A stretch of 64,000 bases of DNA from Streptomyces sp. 11x1 (GCF_032598905.1 NZ_CP122458.1:5109001-5173000), one strand, 5' to 3'. Positions 51,110 to 60,532 are shown, counted from the stretch's first letter. The notes: generated by a model from the letters alone, not told the origin. Made by a program: numbers and translations.

Positions 51110-51164
51110 GTGCGCCGGGCCGTACGCCCGTCGGCCGCTCGGCGACGGTGTACGCGGGTCGGGG

Positions 51165-52166
51165 TCAGCTCGCCGAGGCGGACTCCGACGCTCCCGGCTG
51201 GACGGAGTCGTCCGTGCCGGTGTTCGTGGCCTCCGGGTCGACGCCGACCGTGAGGGAGCCGACGACACCCTTGGCGATGTCGTTCTTCCGGTACTTCAGC
51301 TTCAGCAGTCCGCCCTGGGTGCCGCTGCCGTCGTAGATGGTGTCGTCGTCGAGGGTGGTGCGCTCGGTCGTGGAGGTCGCGTACGGCTCGACCTCGGCGG
51401 AGGCGAGGACGGACTCCTCGTCGAAGAAGAACTGGCCGGTGTGGCAGGTGGTGCCGCCCTCGTAACCGGCGTCCGTCCACTCGCCGTTGACGTGCACCTT
51501 GGTGTGGATGTGCACGCACCGGCCCCGGTACCAGCCGGGGAAGATCGTCGTGAAGGTGACGCGGCCCTGCTTGTCGGTCCTCCAGGTGCCGCGCAGATAG
51601 CGGGTGTCACTGGTCGGCTCCTCGTGCCCGCCGCCCCCGCCCCCACCGCCGGCCGGGGGCTCCCCGGTCGGGGTGCCGGACGGTACGTCCGTCGGAGTTC
51701 CCGAGGGCGCGTCGGTGGGGGCGGTGCCGCCGCCCTCGGAGAAGCTCTCGTAGCCCGAGTAGAGCCCCAGCGCGTCGCAGTGCCAGATGTCGACGGCCGC
51801 GTCGCGGATCGGCTCGCAGGTCTCGGAGTCGATCACCTTGAGGCGCAGGGTGAGGGAGATGCCCTCCTTGTCCTCGGTGATGTCCTGGCGGAGCTTGTCC
51901 GCGTCGATGTAGTACGGGCCCTCGGTGGTCTCCGACGTGAGCTTGTAGCACTCCTCCCCGGCGCTCGCGCCGGAGGAGGCGAGGGGCTTTCCGCTCGCCT
52001 TGGCGGTGCCCGTGGTGGTGCCCGCGCTCGCGGTCGCGACGACCGCTCCACCCACACCCACGGCGGCCACGGCGCCCGCGCCCGCCACGACGACCTTGCG
52101 GCGCGTCAGATCCCGCTTGTGCCTCGGCCCCTGGGCCTTCTCGTTTCCCGTCTGATTTCCCGTCAT
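51165..52166 (-). CDS. Tat-exported intradiol-dioxygenase-like protein
   Basis: The protein has 333 residues. The N-terminus has a Tat-type signal (KRDLTRRKVVVAGAGAVAAV, R22-R23). The core is an intradiol ring-cleavage dioxygenase fold: TEGPYYIDADKLRQDI, LRLKVIDSETCEPIRDAAVD, WHCDALGLYSGY (first iron Tyr region), RYLRGTWRTDKQGRVTFTTI, PGWYRGRCVHIHTKV (second Tyr and the two iron His). A Thr/Pro/Ser/Gly insert (about 145-180) interrupts the core. Secreted members of this family exist in Streptomyces and may attack phenolic or lignin-derived compounds. No ribosome-binding site is evident. Confidence 0.88.
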   Translation of the reverse strand: MTGNQTGNEKAQGPRHKRDLTRRKVVVAGAGAVAAVGVGGAVVATASAGTTTGTAKASGKPLASSGASAGEECYKLTSETTEGPYYIDADKLRQDITEDKEGISLTLRLKVIDSETCEPIRDAAVDIWHCDALGLYSGYESFSEGGGTAPTDAPSGTPTDVPSGTPTGEPPAGGGGGGGGHEEPTSDTRYLRGTWRTDKQGRVTFTTIFPGWYRGRCVHIHTKVHVNGEWTDAGYEGGTTCHTGQFFFDEESVLASAEVEPYATSTTERTTLDDDTIYDGSGTQGGLLKLKYRKNDIAKGVVGSLTVGVDPEATNTGTDDSVQPGASESASAS

Positions 52167-52410
52167 GGCCAGGAAACTAGGGAGCCGGGCTGTCAAGGCC
52201 ATAAGAAGGGGCTGTGGTTTGTCCCGCATTTCTCCGGCTGGGGAAAAGCGGCTGGAATCCACCGCCCCTTCACTCTGCCGCTCCGTCCGCCAGGTGCCGC
52301 GTGGACGGCGCGTCTCGCCGGTCGGCTCCCGATGGCCGCGGGCCGTTGCCCGTCTTCGCTCTCCATGTGGAAACCCCGTACGCAAAGTCCGCTTTCCCCG
52401 CACACGCGAA
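52167..52410. other. Region between dioxygenase-like gene and aspS terminator
   Basis: This stretch of about 240 nt upstream of the dioxygenase-like gene must hold its promoter. AAGAAGGGGCTGTGGTTTG (52202-52220) is less GC-rich. No supported ORF or repeat was seen. Together with the features at 52411-52549 it makes up the 375-nt gap before aspS. Confidence 0.35.
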
Positions 52411-52445
52411 AGGGGCCTGAAATCGACGAACGATTTCAGACCCCT
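52411..52445 (-). terminator. Hairpin downstream of aspS
   Basis: AGGGGCCTGAAATCG (52411-52425) pairs with 52431-52445 (CGATTTCAGACCCCT) except for one C/A mismatch, with a 5-nt loop. Its position about 100 nt past the aspS stop fits a terminator for the minus strand, possibly bidirectional. Confidence 0.75.
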
Positions 52446-52479
52446 CTCCCGGGCTCCTCCGGAAAAGCGCTTCTAAAGG

Positions 52480-52549
52480 CTTGCCTTACTTCGCTTGCCC
52501 TACTTCGCTTGCCCTACTTCGCTTGCCCTACTTCGCTTGCCCTACTTCG
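52480..52549. repeat. Five tandem 14-bp repeats overlapping the aspS stop codon
   Basis: The unit CTTGCCCTACTTCG is repeated five times (the leftmost copy has one change, CTTGCCTTACTTCG). The rightmost copy contains the aspS stop (TAG on the minus strand) and its last codons. Each unit therefore repeats the gene's final nucleotides, including the stop. Confidence 0.9.
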
Positions 52550-54305
52550 GCTGCGGCTTGCGCACCGACAGGTGCAGCTCGCGCAGCCGCGCCTCCTCCA
52601 GCTCCGTCGGCGCGCCCATCATCAGGTCCTGGGCGTTGCCGTTGAGCGGGAAGGCGATGGTCTCGCGGATGTTGGGCTCGTCGGCGAGGAGCATGACGAT
52701 ACGGTCGACGCCCGGCGCGATGCCGCCGTGCGGCGGGGCGCCGAAGCGGAACGCGCGCAGCATGCCGGCGAACTGCTCCTCGACGGTGTCACGGTCGTAG
52801 CCCGCGATCTCGAAGGCCTTGAGCATGATGTCGGGCTCGTGGTTCCGGATCGCGCCGGAGGACAGCTCGACGCCGTTGCAGACGATGTCGTACTGCCAGC
52901 CGAGGATGTCCAGCGGGTCCTGGGTCTCCAGGGCCTCCAGACCGCCCTGCGGCATCGAGAACGGGTTGTGCGAGAAGTCGATCTTCCCGGTGTCCTCGTC
53001 CTTCTCGTACATCGGGAAGTCGACGATCCAGCAGAACCGGAAGACGCCCTCCTCGAAGTGCCCGGCGCGCTTGGCGGCCTCGACCCGCACCGCGCCCATG
53101 ATCTTCGAGACCTCTTCGAACTCGCCCGCGCCGAAGAAGACCGCGTGGCCGGCGGCCAGCGACAGCCGCTTGGTCAGCTCGGCGACGTTCTCCTCGGTGA
53201 GGAACTTGGCGATCGGGCCGGACAGCGAACCGTCCTCGGCGACCCGCACCCAGGCCAGACCCTTGGCGCCCTGCTCGATCGCGTACTCGCCGAGCTGGTC
53301 GAAGAACTTGCGCGGCTGGGCCGAGACGTCCGGCACCGCGAGGGCACGCACGTGCTTGCCGGCGAACGCCTTGAACTCCGAGCCCTCGAAGACATCGGTG
53401 ATGTCCACCAGTTCCAGCTGTGCCCGCAGGTCCGGCTTGTCGGAGCCGTACTTGAGCATCGCCTCACGGAACGGGATGCGCGGGAAGGGCGAGGTGACGT
53501 GCCGGCCGCCGCCGAACTCCTCGAAGAGCTCGGTCATGAGCTTCTCGATGGGCTGGAAGACGTCCTCCTGCTCGACGAAGGACATCTCCACGTCGAGCTG
53601 GTAGAACTCGCCCGGAGAACGGTCCGCGCGCGCGTCCTCGTCGCGGAAGCAGGGCGCGATCTGGAAGTACCGGTCGAAGCCCGAGATCATCAGCAGCTGC
53701 TTGAACTGCTGCGGGGCCTGGGGGAGGGCGTAGAACTTGCCCGGGTTGAGGCGCGACGGCACGACGAAGTCGCGGGCGCCCTCGGGTGAGGTGGCGGACA
53801 GGATCGGCGTCGCCATCTCGTTGAAGCCGAGGGCCGTCATCTTGTGACGGATGGCGCTGATCACGGCCGTACGCAGCATGATGTTGCGGTGCATGCGCTC
53901 GCGGCGCAGGTCGAGGAAGCGGTACTCCAGGCGCCGCTCCTCGTTGACCCCGTCCTCGGTGTTGATGGTGAAGGGGAGCGGGGCGGCAGCGCCGAGCAGC
54001 TCGACCTCGCCGACCTCGACCTCGATCTCGCCGGAAGGCAGGTCCGGGTTGATGTTCTCGGTGCCGCGCGAGACGACCTTGCCGTCGACCCGGACGGTCG
54101 ACTCCTTGGAGATCTTGTCCAGCGCCTCGTAGGCCGGGGTGCCAGGGCGGGCCACCAGCTGCGTGATGCCGTAGTGATCGCGGAGATCGATGAAGAGGAT
54201 GCCGCCCAGGTCGCGCCGATTGTGCAGCCAGCCGCTCAGCCGGACGTCGGTGCCGACGTCAGAGGCGCGGAGCTCGCCGCAGGTGTGGGACCTGTACCGA
54301 TGCAT
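52542..54305 (-). CDS. aspS: Aspartyl-tRNA synthetase
   Basis: The protein has 587 residues and is a class IIb synthetase. An N-terminal OB-fold anticodon domain ([35 protein letters not shown]) is followed by the catalytic core with motif 2 ([20 protein letters not shown]) and motif 3 ([20 protein letters not shown]). The large bacterial insertion domain covers about 290-420. Whether it is tRNA-Asn discriminating cannot be told from this. It charges tRNA-Asp and is essential. The upstream region carries a parS site; a tandem repeat and hairpin follow the stop. Confidence 0.97.
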   Translation of the reverse strand: MHRYRSHTCGELRASDVGTDVRLSGWLHNRRDLGGILFIDLRDHYGITQLVARPGTPAYEALDKISKESTVRVDGKVVSRGTENINPDLPSGEIEVEVGEVELLGAAAPLPFTINTEDGVNEERRLEYRFLDLRRERMHRNIMLRTAVISAIRHKMTALGFNEMATPILSATSPEGARDFVVPSRLNPGKFYALPQAPQQFKQLLMISGFDRYFQIAPCFRDEDARADRSPGEFYQLDVEMSFVEQEDVFQPIEKLMTELFEEFGGGRHVTSPFPRIPFREAMLKYGSDKPDLRAQLELVDITDVFEGSEFKAFAGKHVRALAVPDVSAQPRKFFDQLGEYAIEQGAKGLAWVRVAEDGSLSGPIAKFLTEENVAELTKRLSLAAGHAVFFGAGEFEEVSKIMGAVRVEAAKRAGHFEEGVFRFCWIVDFPMYEKDEDTGKIDFSHNPFSMPQGGLEALETQDPLDILGWQYDIVCNGVELSSGAIRNHEPDIMLKAFEIAGYDRDTVEEQFAGMLRAFRFGAPPHGGIAPGVDRIVMLLADEPNIRETIAFPLNGNAQDLMMGAPTELEEARLRELHLSVRKPQPK

Positions 54306-54374
54306 CGTCGTTCATCCAGCCTTCGCTGATCGGGGATCTGGCGGGTGTCTCACGGCCGGTGTTCCCTCGGCCGA

Positions 54375-54390
54375 TGTTTCACGTGAAACA
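54375..54390. other. parS chromosome-partition site
   Basis: TGTTTCACGTGAAACA is a perfect 16-bp palindrome identical to the canonical ParB-binding site. In Streptomyces about 20 such sites cluster around oriC. It lies in the 475-nt gap between aspS and the PP2C-ATPase gene (54306-54780), which has no supported gene and also holds 25-bp repeats. Confidence 0.95.
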
Positions 54391-54441
54391 ACGCCAAGGG
54401 TACCGGCCACCCCGAGATCGCCTCCCCACCATTTCCCCGAG

Positions 54442-54507
54442 TGCCAGGACCTCCAGCTCCCCAGGGGCCAGGACCTCCAGTTCCCCAAGGAGCCGGGACC
54501 TCCAGCG
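54442..54507. repeat. 25-bp tandem repeat, about 2.6 copies
   Basis: GCCAGGACCTCCAGCTCCCC starts near 54442, recurs near 54467 (GCCAGGACCTCCAGTTCCCC) and partly near 54492 (GCCGGGACCTCCAGCG), a 25-bp period. It is upstream of the PP2C-ATPase gene and downstream of parS. Confidence 0.75.
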
Positions 54508-54780
54508 CTTACCGTCGGGCAGGGCCGTCGGGAGGAGCCCACGACGACGCGGCGGCCATTCCCTGACCGGATACGCACCGTCATAGCCATGGGCAGGACC
54601 GCAAGCGGTTACTGTCGCTAGCGTCGATTGCCGTCACCTCCGTCGCCGCCGGTCGTGGTTTCTCGTCGTGGCTCCGTCATGGTCCTCATCGGCTCATGGG
54701 TCGTCATGGCTTCCGGCACCGCTCGGTGCCCGGTCCAGCTTCGGTGGCACGGTCCGATCAGCTGTTCTTAGAGTGGGTCA

Positions 54781-57135
54781 ATGCGCACTGGTGAGCCCCC
54801 TCCCGCAGTGGGGGACGTCCTGTCCGCCCTCGCGACAGGACTGTGGACCTGGGACAGCGCTGCCGGAACCGTCACGCTGGACGCCGAGGCCGCTCGGCTC
54901 ATGGGGCTGCCCGCCGAGCCGACAACTCTCACCCAAGTCGGGGCGCGCTCGCGGCTGCACCCCGTCGACTGGAACGAGATCGTCTCCGTCGTCCAACTGG
55001 CCGTCGCCGAGGACACCCTCGCCGAGGTGCGGATCCGGGTCATGGACGAACGGGGCCGGGTGATCCGTACGATCCGCAGCCGTTCCAAGCCGACCTTCGA
55101 CCCGGTGCGCAAGTCCTTCGAGCTGATCGGCACCATCCAGGAGGTCACCGAGCCCTCCCCGGCGACCGCCGTCCGGGGGCCGTCCGTCACCGGCGACTGG
55201 CGGCGCTCGCGCGAGGCGTTCCTGCTGGACGCGGGCCGGGCGCTGGCTGAGGCGCGGTCCACGGCCGAGGTGCTGCGGGTCGCGGCGGGCCTGGCGATGC
55301 CCGGGTTCTCACCGGACGGACTCGCGGTCTTCGGCGTCGAGGCCGACCGCCTCACCGTCATCGGCCACCACGGGCACCAACAGGGTGACGAAGGCCCCTT
55401 CACCCATATGCCGCTGGAGACGGACTACCCGGCCGCCGAGGTGGTCCGCACCGGCCGCGCCGTCTATCTCTCCTCCCCCGAGGAGTACAAGGGGCGCTAC
55501 CCAACGGCCTGGCCGCTCGCCGAACGGTTCGGCCGCCGGTCCTGGGCGTTCCTGCCGCTGACGGTCGCCGGCCGCACGATGGGCGCGTGGATGGCGGGCT
55601 TCACCCACCCCGTCACCTTCACCCCCGACGAGCGCTCGGTCCTGACCACCGTCGCGCGCATGCTCGCCCAGGCCCTCTCCCGCGCCGGCGCGGCCGAGAC
55701 CGAGCGTGAACTGACCGACGGCCTGCAGCGCACGATGCTGCCGACCCTGGGCCCCGAGATACCGGGCATGAGCGTCGCCGCGCGGTACGTCCCCACCGGC
55801 GGTGGACTCCAGGTCGGCGGTGACTGGTACGACATGATCGCCCTGCCGAGCGGCCGGTTCGCGCTGGTCATCGGTGACGTCCAAGGCCATGACGTGCGCG
55901 CCGCCGGTCTGATGGGCCAGCTCCGTATAGCCCTGCGCGCCTACGCCTCCGAGGGCCACCGCCCCGACGCCGTCCTCTCCCGCGCCTCGCGCTTCCTGCA
56001 CGGCATCACCGACTCCGCCGCCGACGCCTACCCCGACCTCCGCTTCGCGACCTGCCTCTACGTCGAGGTCGACCCGGCCTCCGGCGTCCTCGACATCGCG
56101 CGTGCCGGGCACCCCGACCCGGTGGTCCGCATGGCCGACGGAACGGTCCTCGTCCGGCCCACCCAGGGCGGCCTCCCCCTCGGCGTCGACCCCGACGCCG
56201 ACTACCCCACCACCCGGCTGGTGCTGGAGCCGGGCGAGACCATCCTCCTGTGCACCGACGGCCTCATCGAGACCGGCGGCCACGACCTCGACACGGGCTG
56301 GCGCCGCATCCGCACGATCCTGGAAACCTTCGACACGGGCCCGACCGAGACCGAGGGGGCCTTGGAGGGTGGGGGCGCCCTGGGGGTCGGGGGCGTGCCG
56401 GGGGTCGGGGGTGCCCTGGAAGCCGGGGGAGCCGGAGGGACGGCGGAGGAGCCGGGCGCCCTCGCCCCGGCGGCCCTCGCCCCGGCGGCCCTCGCCTCGG
56501 CCGACGCGCTCGTCTCCGTTCGGCCGGAGGCCCCCGGGCTCGGGCCGGGCCGGCTGGAGGCGCTGGCCGACGCGCTCGTGCAAGGGGTGCACGGCCCCTC
56601 CTCGCACCACACGCCCGGCCCGCTCGCCGACCGGCGCGAGGACGACATAGCGATGCTGCTCCTGTGCCGGGAGAGCGAGGGACGCGGCGGCACCACCGCC
56701 GTACCGGCGCCCACCCGCCGCACCGCCCTGACCGTCGCACAGGCGGAGCCCGAGCGCATCGCCGGCGCCCGTCAGCAGGTGCGCGAGCTCCTGCACGACT
56801 GGAGCTGCGGCGACCAGGTCGACTCCGCCGTGCTCCTCGTCTCCGAGATGCTCACCAACGTCCTCGTCCACACCGACGCCGACGCCCTCCTCGTCGCCGA
56901 GATGACCGGCGACGGCGGCAAGCGCCGGATGCGGATCGAGGTCACCGACGCCAGCGACGACCTCCCCCACAAGCGCCACCCCGGTGAGCTCGCCTCCTCC
57001 GGCCGCGGGCTCGTCCTCATGGACGTGCTCGCCGACGCCTGGGGCGTGGACCCCCGCGGCGACGGCAAGAGCATCTGGTTCGAGCTGTACGAGACACCCC
57101 CGCCGGAGGGTGTGCACCCCGAGTCCCTGAACTAG
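54781..57135 (+). CDS. PAS-GAF-PP2C-ATPase signalling phosphatase
   Basis: The protein has 784 residues. A PAS domain (about 10-115: GLWTWDSAAGTVTLDAEAAR, IQEVTEPS) and a GAF domain (about 145-300: EVLRVAAGLAMPGFSPDGLA, FLPLTVAGRTMGAWMAGFTH) precede a SpoIIE/RsbU PP2C domain (about 315-610) with QVGGDWYDMIALPSGRFALV, IGDVQGHDVRAAG and CTDGLIETGG. The PP2C domain is interrupted by a Gly/Ala repeat (about 520-570: EGALEGGGALGVGGVPGVGG). A C-terminal HATPase_c_2 anti-sigma kinase-like domain (about 650-775) has MLTNVLVHTDADALL and GRGLVLMDVLADAWG. It probably controls anti-sigma/anti-anti-sigma switching in response to the PAS/GAF input. No ribosome-binding site is obvious. Confidence 0.92.
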   Translation: MRTGEPPPAVGDVLSALATGLWTWDSAAGTVTLDAEAARLMGLPAEPTTLTQVGARSRLHPVDWNEIVSVVQLAVAEDTLAEVRIRVMDERGRVIRTIRSRSKPTFDPVRKSFELIGTIQEVTEPSPATAVRGPSVTGDWRRSREAFLLDAGRALAEARSTAEVLRVAAGLAMPGFSPDGLAVFGVEADRLTVIGHHGHQQGDEGPFTHMPLETDYPAAEVVRTGRAVYLSSPEEYKGRYPTAWPLAERFGRRSWAFLPLTVAGRTMGAWMAGFTHPVTFTPDERSVLTTVARMLAQALSRAGAAETERELTDGLQRTMLPTLGPEIPGMSVAARYVPTGGGLQVGGDWYDMIALPSGRFALVIGDVQGHDVRAAGLMGQLRIALRAYASEGHRPDAVLSRASRFLHGITDSAADAYPDLRFATCLYVEVDPASGVLDIARAGHPDPVVRMADGTVLVRPTQGGLPLGVDPDADYPTTRLVLEPGETILLCTDGLIETGGHDLDTGWRRIRTILETFDTGPTETEGALEGGGALGVGGVPGVGGALEAGGAGGTAEEPGALAPAALAPAALASADALVSVRPEAPGLGPGRLEALADALVQGVHGPSSHHTPGPLADRREDDIAMLLLCRESEGRGGTTAVPAPTRRTALTVAQAEPERIAGARQQVRELLHDWSCGDQVDSAVLLVSEMLTNVLVHTDADALLVAEMTGDGGKRRMRIEVTDASDDLPHKRHPGELASSGRGLVLMDVLADAWGVDPRGDGKSIWFELYETPPPEGVHPESLN

Positions 57136-57152
57136 GCCCTGTGGGGGAAACC

Positions 57153-57190
57153 GGGGCCGACCGGGACTACCCGAGCCCGGTCGGGGCCCC
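57153..57190 (+). terminator. Hairpin after PP2C-ATPase gene
   Basis: CCGACCGGG (57157-57165) pairs with CCCGGTCGG (57176-57184). The flanking GGGG (57153-57156) and CCCC extend the stem with a small bulge. It begins 18 nt after the stop. Confidence 0.7.
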
Positions 57191-57198
57191 GACCTCGA

Positions 57199-57465
57199 CT
57201 ACCCGAACCGCCCCCTCAGCGCGTGCACCACCCCGAACGCCGCGGCCGTCAGCGGCACGGCCGGCAGCATGCCCAGTACCCCCGCGACCGACGCCCCCGC
57301 CGCGATCGCGAGCATCACCACCGCCGGATGCATCCGCACGGTGCGGCTCTGGATGGCCGGCAGCAGCACATGCCCCCTCCAAGCATCTGCACGAGCAGCA
57401 CGATCCAGCAGCGCGACGGCGCACCACGCGGCCAGGCGCCGCACGGGTTCGGGAAGCAGCTGCAC
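57199..57465 (-). pseudogene. AI-2E-family transporter C-terminal remnant
   Basis: The last 60 codons match the end of an AI-2E/PerM-family membrane transporter: GHVLLPAIQSRTVRMHPAVV, MLAIAAGASVAGVLGMLPAV, then PLTAAAFGVVHALRG. An intact member has about 350-400 residues and eight helices; here only the last two remain. The first 30 codons of the open frame are not convincing. It is a decayed gene. Confidence 0.6.
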
Positions 57466-57542
57466 ACCCCCAGGGCACTACGCCCCCACGGCACGTGTCG
57501 CCGGATGGGACCCCGCCCGGGTGACGCGGACGCGCGGCCCCC

Positions 57543-57588
57543 GATCACCGTCGCTCGTACACGATGATCACCGCCGCTCGTACACGAT
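57543..57588. repeat. 23-bp tandem duplication spanning the GT39 stop codon
   Basis: Two adjacent 23-bp copies (57543-57565 and 57566-57588) differ at one base. The right copy contains the last codons (VYERR) and stop of the glycosyltransferase gene; the left copy repeats them just downstream. Confidence 0.85.
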
Positions 57589-59067
57589 CACCCGTCGCCC
57601 GCGCTCCGACTCGTCCGCCACCACGGTGAAGTGCTCCTCCAGCACAGCGGCCTTCATCCGCTCCCGTCCCCCCACCGGCGGACGGGCCACCCCGGGCGCG
57701 TCGGTGACCAGCACAATCCGGTGGCGGGCCAGCATCGCGTCCCGTATCCGGGCGGGGTCGGCCTCGACTCCCTTGAGCGTCCCGGACGCCACGGGGCTCC
57801 GGACCAGCGCGATGTCCCGCAGGCCCGCGAAGTCGTCGGGGGAGACGAGCGCGGTGTCGCGCCGGGCCGACGGGGCGAAGAGGACCGCGTCGCCGGGCCG
57901 CTTCAGGTGCCGTACGTGCGCGGCCGCGGCCAGGACGTCGTCGATGCGGCTGGCGGGGGACCGTTTGGCCAGTGAGTGCGGCAACAGCGCCACCATCGCG
58001 ATGCCGACCAGCACCGGTACGAGCCACGACGCCGTTCTGGGGAACCCCGGCCGGACGGTCCGCACCGCCGCGCTCAGGGCCGCCCCGATCAGCAGTGCCA
58101 GGCCCAGCATGCTGAACAGGACGTAGCGGTCAAGGAACAGGGGACGGATCAGGCACAGGCCGAGCAGGCCGAGCTGCGGCACCGCCAGCAGCGGCAGCGC
58201 GACGGCCGCCAACGACAGCCGCCCCGCCCGCGGCCGGTCCAGCAGCGCCCCCAGCCCGCCGATCGTCAGCAGGACCGCGGGGCCGATCAGCATGTGCCAG
58301 GTCAGCGGCGGTATCCAGGACACCTGGTCGGACTGCCGCCGGCTGAACAGGATCAGCGGCAGGACTCCCGCCGCGGCGACCGCCGAGACCGTCGCCCAGC
58401 GCGTCCAGGCCGCACGCGGCGCCCGTGTCCACGCCAGGGTCACCGCGTGTGCGGGCACCACCAGCAGGGACAGCCAGTTCAACAGGCCGCAGACCAGGAT
58501 CAGGCCCCCGTACGCCGCCCAGAGCGCCCCTCCGCCGGCCCGCCCCCGCTGGAGCACGGTCACCAGCAGCAGCGTGGAGAATCCCGCGCCCGCCGCGATC
58601 AGCGCGTACGGGCGGCCCTCCTGGAGATGGAACTGCACAGCCGGCAGCAGCCCGAACACCAGTCCGGCCCCGAGCCCGGCCCAGAGTCCGGCCAGTCGAC
58701 GGCCGATGACCGTGACACAGGCCGCCGCCCCCGCCATGGCCAGCACCGAGGGCAGCCGCAACGTCGTCGTACCGGGTCCGAAGCAGGTGAAGAGGCCGTG
58801 CATCAGCAGGTAGTAGGCCCCGTGCACGACGTCGACCTGCGCCAGCATGTGGAGGACGTCGGCGGTCGACCGTCGTGCCACCTGCCAGGTCGCGGCCTCG
58901 TCCCGCCAGACGCTGTGCTGCCGGGAGAGCCCCCACAGTCCGAGCGCGACCGTCCACAGCACCGGTGCCGACCAGACCGGCAGCCGCCGCACGGTCGCCG
59001 CGGCAGCCGAACGGACCGTCGTGACGGTCGCGCCCCCTCTGAGGAACGCCGGCGCGGGCGCGCTCAA
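57568..59067 (-). CDS. GT39-type membrane glycosyltransferase
   Basis: The protein has 499 residues. TTG 59067 is the longest start and there is no strong ribosome-binding site, so the start is uncertain. It is a multi-pass protein (about 10 helices) with the ArnT/PMT-like early acidic motif (LSRQHSVWRDEAATWQVARR), HGAYYLLMHGLFTCFG, and helical segments such as WTVALGLWGLS, LPSVLAMAGAAACVTVIGRR and LIGPAVLLTIGGLGALL. The C-terminal about 120 residues form an extracytoplasmic domain ending VIVYERR. Family members use polyprenyl-phosphate sugars to glycosylate surface molecules; the substrate is unknown. Confidence 0.82.
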   Translation of the reverse strand: MSAPAPAFLRGGATVTTVRSAAAATVRRLPVWSAPVLWTVALGLWGLSRQHSVWRDEAATWQVARRSTADVLHMLAQVDVVHGAYYLLMHGLFTCFGPGTTTLRLPSVLAMAGAAACVTVIGRRLAGLWAGLGAGLVFGLLPAVQFHLQEGRPYALIAAGAGFSTLLLVTVLQRGRAGGGALWAAYGGLILVCGLLNWLSLLVVPAHAVTLAWTRAPRAAWTRWATVSAVAAAGVLPLILFSRRQSDQVSWIPPLTWHMLIGPAVLLTIGGLGALLDRPRAGRLSLAAVALPLLAVPQLGLLGLCLIRPLFLDRYVLFSMLGLALLIGAALSAAVRTVRPGFPRTASWLVPVLVGIAMVALLPHSLAKRSPASRIDDVLAAAAHVRHLKRPGDAVLFAPSARRDTALVSPDDFAGLRDIALVRSPVASGTLKGVEADPARIRDAMLARHRIVLVTDAPGVARPPVGGRERMKAAVLEEHFTVVADESERGRRVIVYERR

Positions 59068-59413
59068 GTGAGCGGAGAAGGGTGGGCCGGACGTCGGGAT
59101 CCATCATCGTGGAACGGCCTGCGCATGGTGTCTCTCCCCGTTTCCCTGCGTGTGCGGCGGGGGAACGGGCAGGACTGAGCCCGCCCCGGCCGATGGCCGG
59201 GGCGGGATCCGAGTGGTGCGCTCTCCCCCGTGAGCGCCACCCGCTCCGGAGGTCAGCCGAAGGGGTGGGCACGCACGAACCTACGCGGCGGGGTGGCGCT
59301 CAGCCAGGCGTGGGACGGGTGGGCATGATCACCCGGTGCGGAGTGAACCCGGACGACACCCGGTGGCCCGATTGGCGAGGACGAGCCGTATTTGCCTGGT
59401 GATGGGCCCTTGC
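59068..59413. other. Intergenic region with perfect 12-bp hairpin
   Basis: No supported gene is present. CCCGCCCCGGCC (59180-59191) pairs with 59195-59206 across a GAT loop. It lies upstream of the glycosyltransferase gene and downstream of the pirin-like gene, both on the minus strand, so it may terminate the pirin transcript and the rest may carry the glycosyltransferase promoter. Confidence 0.55.
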
Positions 59414-60142
59414 CTACAGCCCCTCGGAGGTCATCCCGTGGACCGCCGGGATCGTCCCCAGCCGGCCCTTCTGGAAGTCCTCGAACGCCTGCTGGAGTTC
59501 CTCGCGGGTGTTCATCACGAACGGGCCGTAGTGGGCCATCGGCTCACGGATCGGCTGTCCGCCGAGGAGCACGATCTCCAGGTCGGGCGCGTGGGAGTCC
59601 TGCTGCTCGTCCGCCCGGAAGGTGATCGAGGAGCCCGCGCCGAAGACCGCCGTCTGCCCGAGGCGGATGGGCCGCCGGTCCGCACCGACGGTGCCCCGCC
59701 CGGCGAGGACGTAGGCGAGAGCGTTGAAGTCCTCCCGCCACGGCAGGGTGATCTCCGCGCCCGGCGCGACGGTCGCGTGGAGCAGGGTGATCGGGGTGTG
59801 GGTGATGCCCGGCCCCTGGTGACCGTCCAGCTCACCGGCGATGACGCGCAGCAGCGCGCCGCCGTCGGGGGTGGTGAGCAGCTGGACCTGACCACCGCGG
59901 ATGTCCTGGTACTTGGGGGCCATCATCTTGTCCCTGGCCGGGAGGTTCACCCACAGCTGGATGCCGTGGAACAGGCCGCCGGACATGACGAGGGCCTCCG
60001 GCGGCGCCTCGATGTGGAGGAGGCCGGAGCCGGCCGTCATCCACTGGGTGTCGCCGTTGGTGATGGTGCCGCCACCGCCGTGGCTGTCCTGGTGGTCGAA
60101 GATCCCGTCGATGATGTAGGTGACGGTCGACTGTTCTGCCAC
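59414..60142 (-). pseudogene. Pirin-family protein, 5'-truncated
   Basis: The 242 codons match pirin from VTYIIDGIFDHQDSHGGGGT onward: NGDTQWMTAGSGLLHIEAPP, GIQLWVNLPARDKMMAPKYQ, EDFNALAYVLAGRGTVG and REPMAHYGPFVMNTREELQQ. A normal streptomycete pirin has about 320 residues and begins this part with HPHRGFE, which provides two of the four metal ligands. That segment and about 75 residues before it are missing; the open frame starts only with MAEQS. The remaining ligands (H and E of GLLHIE) are kept. The break coincides with the start of the accessory segment at 60143. Activity is unlikely. Confidence 0.8.
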
Positions 60143-60232
60143 GGCTTCGCGTCAGGCTGCTTCGGTTCCGCTCTGAGAAGCGGGTGCACCAGGCCGCACG
60201 GCGAGCACACCGTTAACGGGGGCGCGCCCCAG

Positions 60233-60532
60233 ATGGGACAGGACAACACCCAGAACAACACCTTCGGCTACGACCCCCAGCAGCTCACGCAGTACGCGCG
60301 CAAGGTTCTGGCGGCCGCGCAGTCAGCGAACGTGCCAGAGGAGGTCCGAGCCATGGTCGTCGCCGACGTGGAGGCTCTGCAGGACGAGCTCGCCGTAGCC
60401 GCACCTGAGTCCGGTCGGGTTCGCCAGCTCGCGGAGCGGGTGCTTCAGAGCGCCAGTGCTAACCTGCCCGCCCTTGGCTGGACAGGGGTTGCCCAGTTGG
60501 TATCGGCAAACCTCGGCATCCCACTCTTCTGA
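60233..60532 (+). CDS. Small helical protein of unknown function
   Basis: The protein has 99 residues. ATG 60233 follows GGGGGCG. It is mostly amphipathic helix (PQQLTQYARKVLAAAQSANV, PEEVRAMVVADVEALQDELA, RVRQLAERVLQSASAN) with a hydrophobic end (LGWTGVAQLVSANLGIPLF). It is the first gene to the right of the pirin truncation, so it probably came with the inserted segment. The helical build recalls effector-associated or phage-like small proteins, but no family is recognised. Confidence 0.6.
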   Translation: MGQDNTQNNTFGYDPQQLTQYARKVLAAAQSANVPEEVRAMVVADVEALQDELAVAAPESGRVRQLAERVLQSASANLPALGWTGVAQLVSANLGIPLF

